NCBI GenBank assembly: GCA_028023455.1
Contig: JAQFVV010000012.1
Location: 10,640,499-10,704,498, forward strand
Direction: 5' to 3'
Length of the DNA: 64,000 nucleotides
From: Epiperipatus broadwayi
Lineage: Eukaryota > Onychophora > Udeonychophora > Euonychophora > Peripatidae
Position numbers and translations under genes: made by a program. The notes under the pieces are model-generated. The model was not told the DNA's origin. It was given only the letters and a program-made list of their open reading frames with translations, and did not search any database. Positions 57,791 to 64,000 of this stretch are shown piece after piece. Numbering within the stretch: position 1 is the first letter of the stretch; the number at the start of each line of letters is the position of its first letter.

Positions 57791-58580
57791 TTCTATACAA
57801 TTGTTTAAATAGTAAATGCTGTTACAGTAAGTGATACACACTTCCACTTAGTATTTAACAATATGATAAGAAAATGTTCTCACTGTTTTATAAAGGAGAT
57901 TGTCTTGAATAATTAAGTCAGAAGCTGTGAATATTAATCAATCTAATTATTTATTGGAAGATATTTATTAAACAGACTGGTTTTATTTAACAAAGTAAAG
58001 AAATTCCTTATTTTAAACTTTGTAAAAACCATTTAAATGATAAATATATAACAAATCACAATGTGAATAGATATAACACTCAATATAACCATTTAAATAG
58101 TAAAGTCTGTGGTAATAAATGTCATACTCTTTTACTTAGTATTTGACAATATGATAATATTAAAATAGTCCCACTTTTTTTACTAAGTTCTCTTTGATTA
58201 TAAAGGAGATTATCTTATCATTTACTATAACAGAAGTTACTATTTAAATGACTGCATAGAATGTTATATACTCATATTGTGATGTCTTATATATTTCTCA
58301 TTTAAGTATTTGTTACAAAATTTAAAATAAAAATGAATTTTTTTTACTTTGTTAAATAAAAATCAATCTGTTTAATAAATAACTTAGAATAAAAAATTAG
58401 ATTGATTCATTCTGGCTTAGTTATTCAAGACAATCTTCTTTATAAACTAAGGGAATTAACTAAGAAAGTGGAAATACTTTCTTATTATAAATATTATCAA
58501 ATGCTAAATAGGAGTGTGTATCGTTTACTATAATAGTATTTACTATTTAAACAATTGTATAGGATGTTATATATAGAAAT

Positions 58581-60230
58581 ATAAATTTTCCCAGCAGTTG
58601 ATATTATGTAATAATCAAGATTAATACTCCAACACTGGTTTATTAAACTGGATTGATCTCTTGATACACATAATGATGTGCATGTGCACACACACGCACA
58701 CACACACATATATATAAAGTTTAAAAGAAAAATATAAATAAACACAGACGAATTTATATGTATACATATTTAAAGTCTGGTATAGCTTAAATATTCTTTG
58801 ATTAAATAATTGATATTTTTTGAAATACTGGCTAACTACTTAAAATTAATTGTAAAAAAGTCTTAATTTAATACAAATATTTTGGCTTTTGATTTTGACA
58901 AAAGTTTAAATATTTTAATATAACAAAGAAAGCAATTTTTATGTAAAGCAAGTATTTATTTTAATATACAAAAGTGATTTTTTTTTGTAATCAGAAAATA
59001 TTTTGATTCTGATGAATAGAAATTAAAAATCAAAACAATTGCAATTTAGTTATCTTATTTCTATTAATTAAGAAGAAAAAGTTTTATTATTAATCCTCCT
59101 GTTTATAAATTCCATAGGATCTACTATATATATATATAGTGAGTTTCAGTTTAACTGACTAAGATTATAAAATAGGCAGCTTCAAAAAAAAATGCAGTTG
59201 TTGCTAGTCACACACTGGTTTGAGCTCCTACAGGTGTAAAATGGGATAGCTCTTCAAAAAAGGCTCATAATCCAATATGGGTGTTGTAGACAATCTTTGT
59301 CACAGTTGAAAATTCTAGTAGGTGAACATAGTTGAGGACTACGCTATTTATCTCACCTATCTGATAGCTAAGATATGTCATTCTAGCAATGTACATAAAA
59401 AAACAGCCTAATCTTGCAACTCCAGTTCTATAAATTATACATACACTGTTTTATATATACTTAAAAATATAGACAAATCAAATCTGCTGTTAATCAATAT
59501 ATATATACACACACACTGTCCATGCATGAGACTTATTTTTCAAGTTTATTGAGATGTTAGTTTAATATTTTGTTAAACTATGAACAAAAAAAACTTGTTC
59601 CAGTCAAGTTATTTACTTCAATTTTTTTGTTTAAAAAAAAAAGAGAAAATTTTTTATAACAGGGGTAAACAACTTTTGAATAAAATTAAAACTGTCTATA
59701 AAATTAGTTAACATGTGGAATTGGATTTGTGAAAACTTGTTTAATGTTTGCAAGAGAAGAAACAAAAGATAAAAAAAATTTTTTGAAGAGGACCTGATTT
59801 TCAAAGAAACTAAATAATGCTTTTTTTATCCAAATATTTTGTTTGCTTAAGAGTGGTCAGAAAAAAATAATTTGATTTGCAAAATAAAGATAGTTAAAAT
59901 TAATAATTAATATATATTTTTTATATTACAATAGGTATGGGTGCTGTCCACTTTCGTTAAAGTAAAATAGTATTGGCCTATAAATTTGATAAGTTAGCTA
60001 TTAAAAATTGAAATATATTTGTACTGTGCACAATATGTGTATCTCAATGCATTCACCTGTATTTAAAACTAGTCACTATTTATTAAAATGAATATGTATT
60101 GGTTTATTTTCTTGCCATTTACACATATTGCATGCTTATGTTTGTGTTATATTGATCACTTATTTACCTATTTCTGTAAATTTTATTGCTTTGTTTTTCA
60201 GATTATTGAACTATTTTCAGATATTTATAA
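58581..60230. other. AT-rich stretch without assigned feature
   Basis: A CA/TA microsatellite lies at 58680-58712. A less AT-rich block at 59150-59430 contains ACTGGTTTGAGCTCC, loosely like a box B, but no tRNA fold or second copy supports a SINE call. Confidence 0.4.
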
Positions 60231-60236
60231 ATAGGC

Positions 60237-60420
60237 AAAACTCTCCATGCAGTAGCATCACTCAATGCAAGCCAGAGTAATCAATGGATGCAGAAAGATT
60301 CATGCATAAAATCCCTATCTAGTGCCTACTCATCGAATATCCCCATACTAGTTTCCAACTTGTGGCTTTCATCAGTGAGGAGGCTTGGATATGAGAGAAT
60401 TACATCTAGATCTTAGGATC
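60237..60420 (-). repeat. Single family C ribozyme unit
   Basis: It follows the same order as 16534-16713 in the opposite orientation: CAAAACTCTCCATGCAG, ATGCAAGCCAGAGTAATC, GTGCCTACTCATCG, the ribozyme, and a TCTTAGGATCCAA end. A clear target duplication was not found. Confidence 0.75.
60332..60390 (-). ncRNA. Hammerhead ribozyme motif, family C, best-preserved core
   Basis: On the minus strand: TCCTCA, CTGATGA (intact), hairpin AAGC-CACAA-GTTG, GAAA (intact), helix III ACTAGT, cleavage base A, then TGGGGA pairing with TCCTCA in full (one G-U). The outer helix I (TTCGAT facing ATCCAA) has one mismatch. Helix II is short with a poor closing pair. Of the family C copies this is the one most likely to self-cleave. 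Confidence 0.8.
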
Positions 60421-60486
60421 CAATTTATTTTACAAAAGGTATAAAAAGTGTTTGAATAAAATTTTTTTATTCTTTTAATAGCATAA

Positions 60487-61213
60487 CTGAAACCTGTGTT
60501 ATATATATATATGTAATATAGGGTATATGAGCACAGACTTTCACACCACCCACCTCTCTCCACTCTATCTAATAACACTGATACACCTAAACACATATAT
60601 GCTGAAAAGATAAATAATCACCAATATACATATTTCATGCTAAACCAGCAATCATCAGTTGGTCCAGACTATCATCTTTACACACATATACAGTATAAGT
60701 GCTCAGATATATATTAAGATAGACTATCCTCATAGTTTAATGGACAGGCTTCAATCCACTTCACGCTCCAACTCTTCAACCGTCCATCCAATTGAAAATC
60801 TGATGATGGAATGCTCAAAGGCCACCCTGAGGCCGAGATTATTGTCACACCCATGTTGACACACCCATGTTGTCACACCCATGTTGTTATATAGCCACAG
60901 GTATATAACAAGCCTGTGTTTCAGTTATTACATTATAGAGATGTCTGCCCATCCTTGCATATGTATTAAATGGATTATGTCCTGTACATGTGGGGTTCAG
61001 ATTGACCTTAGGTCAACATGGGTGTGACAATAATCTCAGCCTCAGGGTGGCCTTTGAGCATTCCATCATCAGATTTTCAATTGGATGGACAGTTGAAGAG
61101 TTGGAGTGTGAAGTGGATTGAAGCCTGTCCATTAAACTATGAGGATAGTCTATCTTAATATATATCTGAGCACTTATACTGTATATGTGTGCAAAGATGA
61201 TAGTCTGGACCAA
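60487..61213. mobile_element. Foldback element, ribozyme family A (copy A4), with 15-bp target duplication
   Basis: CTTTTAATAGCATAA at 60472-60486 and 61214-61228 is perfect. The left arm is complete and starts CTGAAACCTGTG, the complement of the family 3' end. The right arm (about 61008-61213) is truncated at TAGTCTGGACCAA, just before the CTGATGA box. Between the arms lies the ACAGGTATATAACAAG block of the forward unit. Arms are nearly identical, so the element is young. Confidence 0.9.
60615..60671 (-). ncRNA. Hammerhead ribozyme motif, family A, core intact in a young element
   Basis: CTGATGA and GAAA are both intact. Helix II TGCT-GGTTT-AGCA has a T-T closing mismatch. Inner helix I TTGGT/ACCAA is perfect; the outer part is GATTA facing TAGTC (one wobble). 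Best family A candidate for activity together with 32839-32895. Confidence 0.75.
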
Positions 61214-61228
61214 CTTTTAATAGCATAA

Positions 61229-62380
61229 TAGTTTTTTACACTTCAATAAATACATTTATAATAATCAATTGATTGTGGAAAAATAATTATAAATAATAAA
61301 TTGCTGATGAACAGAGACTAAATTTCTACAGGAATAAAATTTTAATTGCAATAAAAATAAAAAGATCATCAACCTTTAAAATGGCTTAATACAGGACAAA
61401 AGCCTTTCCAGTAATTTATCATAGAAGAGCTTTCCAATTTATTCAGAAATTAGATGCTAAGTGATACAAGTGATTTTTTATCCTTATTTTATCAGCTATC
61501 AGATGCTGTGGTGAGCCTACTGATGACTTCATAAATGACAGATAATGCAATGATTTTTATATGAAGGCCAGTTATGAGCAATAAATAAACAGCACTTAAA
61601 CAAAAGCTTCTGCTCTCATGGATGATAGAATATTGTTTCATTAAAGGCTGGCTACTGTTTCTGGTACAAACCATTATTTTCTGTCTCACTTTTTGTTTTC
61701 AATCACTTAAGTTATTATATAGCCAGGTCATAGTAAATCTTTTGCATTTTTCCTTATACTAAAGGTGGCAATGAAATTGTGTGTTTATGCAATAACACTT
61801 TCCTCCTTTAATTACATGCCCAACATTTGTCACACTAATCCTTTTTTCTTTTAGCTCAAGTCTTGAAGATTACAAAAACGTCAGAAACAGACTTAATAGG
61901 CTGGCAAATCTTAGTTGTGACCTTTGATAAAGGTGATACAAGCTGGTGAGGATTGTAAGTTTACACAGCCTTATTTAGTGATCCCCATGCCTACCAAAGA
62001 AGTGAAAGAGACCTAAAATGTGAACTAAAATTATCCTCACATACACACTCTGAATAAGTTATTATGCCTAACAGAGTAGTAAATAAGAGGCAGTGGTAGT
62101 ATTAAAGATATATATTATATATTTTTATATAAATATATAAAACATGGAATGTGTGAATGTTACTTGATTCATACTTATCAAAATCAGAAGGGAGTATTTG
62201 TGCTAAAAAATATCAAGTTCTAAGATCAATATAGCTGCTCTTAGTGCAACATCACTTCCCAAACGAAGGGTATTTAATAGAACAGATGAATAGATAGAAA
62301 TTTTGGAAAGGCATAATCTTGGATATACTGCAATGTTAAATTTAGTATTGTCTATTGTTTGAATTTCTTATTATTTCAAT
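61229..62380. other. Stretch without recognised feature
   Basis: Less extreme in AT content than most of the window, but no conserved motif was recognised. It may include the 5' region of the RTE element that follows. Confidence 0.4.
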
Positions 62381-62389
62381 GAAAGGCTA

Positions 62390-64000
62390 ATGGTGTTAAA
62401 AGTTGCCTTATATAATAGTAATAATGCTCATTTTATTACTGTCTGTACTACAACTGTAGATTCAATGAATTCAGAGAAAGAAAGATTTAATTTTTTATTG
62501 GATAGCATTATTACAGCAATACCATTAAAAGATAGACATTTTCTTCTTGGAGTCTGTGTTTCTCATATTTGTGCAAGTGGTAAATTTTGGCCAAATGTTA
62601 TTGGAAATAATGGCATTGGTGTTGTAAATTTAAATAATTATAGGTTATTATTTAATATTTGCACATCACATGGATAGACTATCATAAACATTTTATTTAG
62701 GCAAAAAAATTATTATAAAGGAAAATGGATGCATCCACATTCAAAACAATAGCTTTTACTAGATTACATAGTGTCAGAATATAGAAAAGTTCACATTAAA
62801 TGAGCACTGACAAGCACTGATAGTTTGACAGATCATAGATTAATACACACCAAGATTAAAGTGATAGTTGCATTAAAAATAGATATTATTCCAATCATAT
62901 TCACAGGAAAACTGATATTCATTTTTTAGAAGACTCTACTATAACTTATTAAACACTAAAACTTCTAATTTGGATCTTCATGAATGTCATATTCTTGAAT
63001 CATGGAATTCTCTTAAGAAGTGTATTATGTATGCAAGTAAATCCATAGGTTCACTAAAAAGAAGTATTATGACTGATTTTCTGATAATGAATCTATTTTT
63101 AAAGATTTGATTAAAATGAAACATGTGGCATATTCTCCTTGGCCAAAAAATATAGTAAATGTGGAATTTTATTAAATGTGAAGACACTGACTGACAAAAA
63201 TGATTGATGAATTAAGACTACAAAGAAAAGGCAGATATTGATTGATTGTGACCATTCTAGATCTTTTTTGATACAATGAAAGTAACATGTGATCTGAGAA
63301 ATGGAATCACAATCCTACTAACAACACTCTCTTATATGATGACAATGAAATTTTGAACAAATGGGTAAGAGTATTCTGATCACTCTGTGAATAAATGATA
63401 CAAGAATTGAGATGATGATTTTTAATGGTATGCTCATTTTATCTACTCATTTAGATTTGGACAAAAATACCTAGCCGTGGAAAGACTGTATGTCCTGATG
63501 AAATACCTAAAGAAATTTTAAAATATAATGGTGATATGTTTTCAAAAGTACTGGAAATTTTTTGAAATATATATATATGGACTCATATGTTATGCCACCT
63601 GATGTTAAAGATGTTTTTATTGTTCCAAGTTTTAAAGACCAAAGAGAATAGGCAATATTGTATGATATAAATATTATTATTATTATCTACTACAGCAAAG
63701 ATACTATTAAGAATTCTGTTGAATAAGTTTCTTCTAGTCAAAATAAATTGTTACAGACACTAAGCATGGTTTTAGAGAATCAAGGAGCATTATAGACATG
63801 GTTGTCATCAGGTAAATGTGCAAAAAAATGTTGAAATAAAGGAGTGAATTATATACTGCTCTTATTGATTTTGTCATGATATTTGATTTAGTCATTAGGA
63901 CAAATCTATAACATTTTTTTAAATTTAGTTGGTTATTAATCAAAATGTATTCATATTATACAGATTTTACATGAAGGAATGAGAGGAAGTGTAAAATCTG
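62390..64000 (+). pseudogene. RTE-like LINE: endonuclease and start of reverse transcriptase (runs off the window)
   Basis: The first 95-codon frame covers the middle of an AP-endonuclease-like domain (FNFLLDSIITAIPLKDRHFLLG; NGIGVVNLNNYRLL). After a stop it continues TIINILFRQKNYYKGKWMHP, YIVSEYRKVH and TDHRLIHTKIKV. The family reads TIINTxFRQKxKYKxTWMHP...WTDHRL; TDH is the C-terminal catalytic block. Further on come an ILNKWVRVF-like linker, GKTVCPDEIPKEILKYNGDM (RT entry motif, family GKxPGPDGIPxE) and TTAKILLRILLNKFL. Many stops make it a relic. Different subfamily from the fragment at 3-655. Confidence 0.75.

Larger units (their letters stand above)
55136..58580. repeat. Complex palindrome (family F) split by a hAT insertion
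   Basis: Joining 55151 to 57799 restores AACATTCTATACAATTG followed by TTTAAATAG, and this is repeated inverted at 58545-58573 (CTATTTAAACAATTG then TATAGGATGTT). Inside, a direct repeat of about 283 bases (ACCATTTAAATAGTAAA blocks at 57805 and 58088) and an inner inverted copy at 58235-58290 show several unit copies in mixed orientation. No ribozyme core was found. Confidence 0.75.

Noticed and set aside
60659-61213. Two nearly identical 66-codon frames on opposite strands (60659-60859 plus, 61013-61213 minus)
   Set aside because: They are the two inverted arms of foldback A4. Identity comes from the palindrome, and the frames contain the ribozyme's complement rather than a protein signature.
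3002-61213. CRISPR-like interpretation of the spaced repeats
   Set aside because: The repeats are long, palindromic and in both orientations, with no short regular spacers. The genome is eukaryotic in character (SINEs, LINEs, PLEs).

Overview
This window is strongly AT-rich, repeat-dense eukaryotic DNA with one 500-base assembly gap (29235-29734). I see no host protein-coding gene. Nearly everything recognisable is a mobile element: Penelope-like elements (PLEs) with GIY-YIG endonucleases, RTE-like LINEs, ZBED-type hAT transposons, a mariner, a piggyBac-type MITE, tRNA-derived SINEs and many palindromic (foldback) elements. This mix suggests an AT-rich invertebrate animal genome. The species cannot be read from the sequence.

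Layout. 0-10.9 kb: a decayed RTE reverse transcriptase, two foldbacks, tRNA-derived SINEs, a LINE 3' end, and a mariner split by a decayed PLE. 13-19 kb: a hAT copy that has received a PLE (18-bp target duplication) and a small ribozyme unit (13-bp duplication), then a SINE with a 13-bp duplication. 20-25 kb: a second kind of hAT remnant and three foldbacks. 28-36 kb: a piggyBac-like MITE, the gap, and a hAT on the minus strand carrying foldback insertions. 37.5-41 kb: a 358-bp tandem array, then a foldback with a tandemly repeated arm. 45-51 kb: nested foldback, SINE and palindrome, then two PLE copies in tandem. 54.8-58.6 kb: a 2.6-kb hAT with an 8-bp duplication sitting inside a palindrome. 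60-64 kb: a ribozyme unit, a foldback with a 15-bp duplication, and the start of an RTE element that leaves the window.

Most interesting result. Three unrelated palindromic or small repeat families (called A, B and C here) each carry a type I hammerhead ribozyme motif. Each has the CTGANGA and GAAA core boxes, a helix II hairpin, a 2-3 bp helix III, and a two-part helix I that pairs across the motif. Several family members are arranged as an inverted unit followed by one or more direct units, flanked by perfect or near-perfect 10-15 bp target duplications. This resembles the non-autonomous hammerhead retroelements (retrozymes) that accompany PLEs in animals, but in a foldback form. The tandem PLE pair at 46.7-50.7 kb is the most plausible source of mobilising enzymes among the elements seen here. 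Its copies are broken by frameshifts and stops, so an active relative elsewhere would be needed.

The nesting gives a relative chronology: mariner and hAT copies are old, and PLEs, ribozyme foldbacks and SINEs landed in them later. The hAT at 55.2 kb is the exception, having inserted into a palindrome. All ribozyme and element calls come from reading the sequence by eye; none was tested by folding software or database search.
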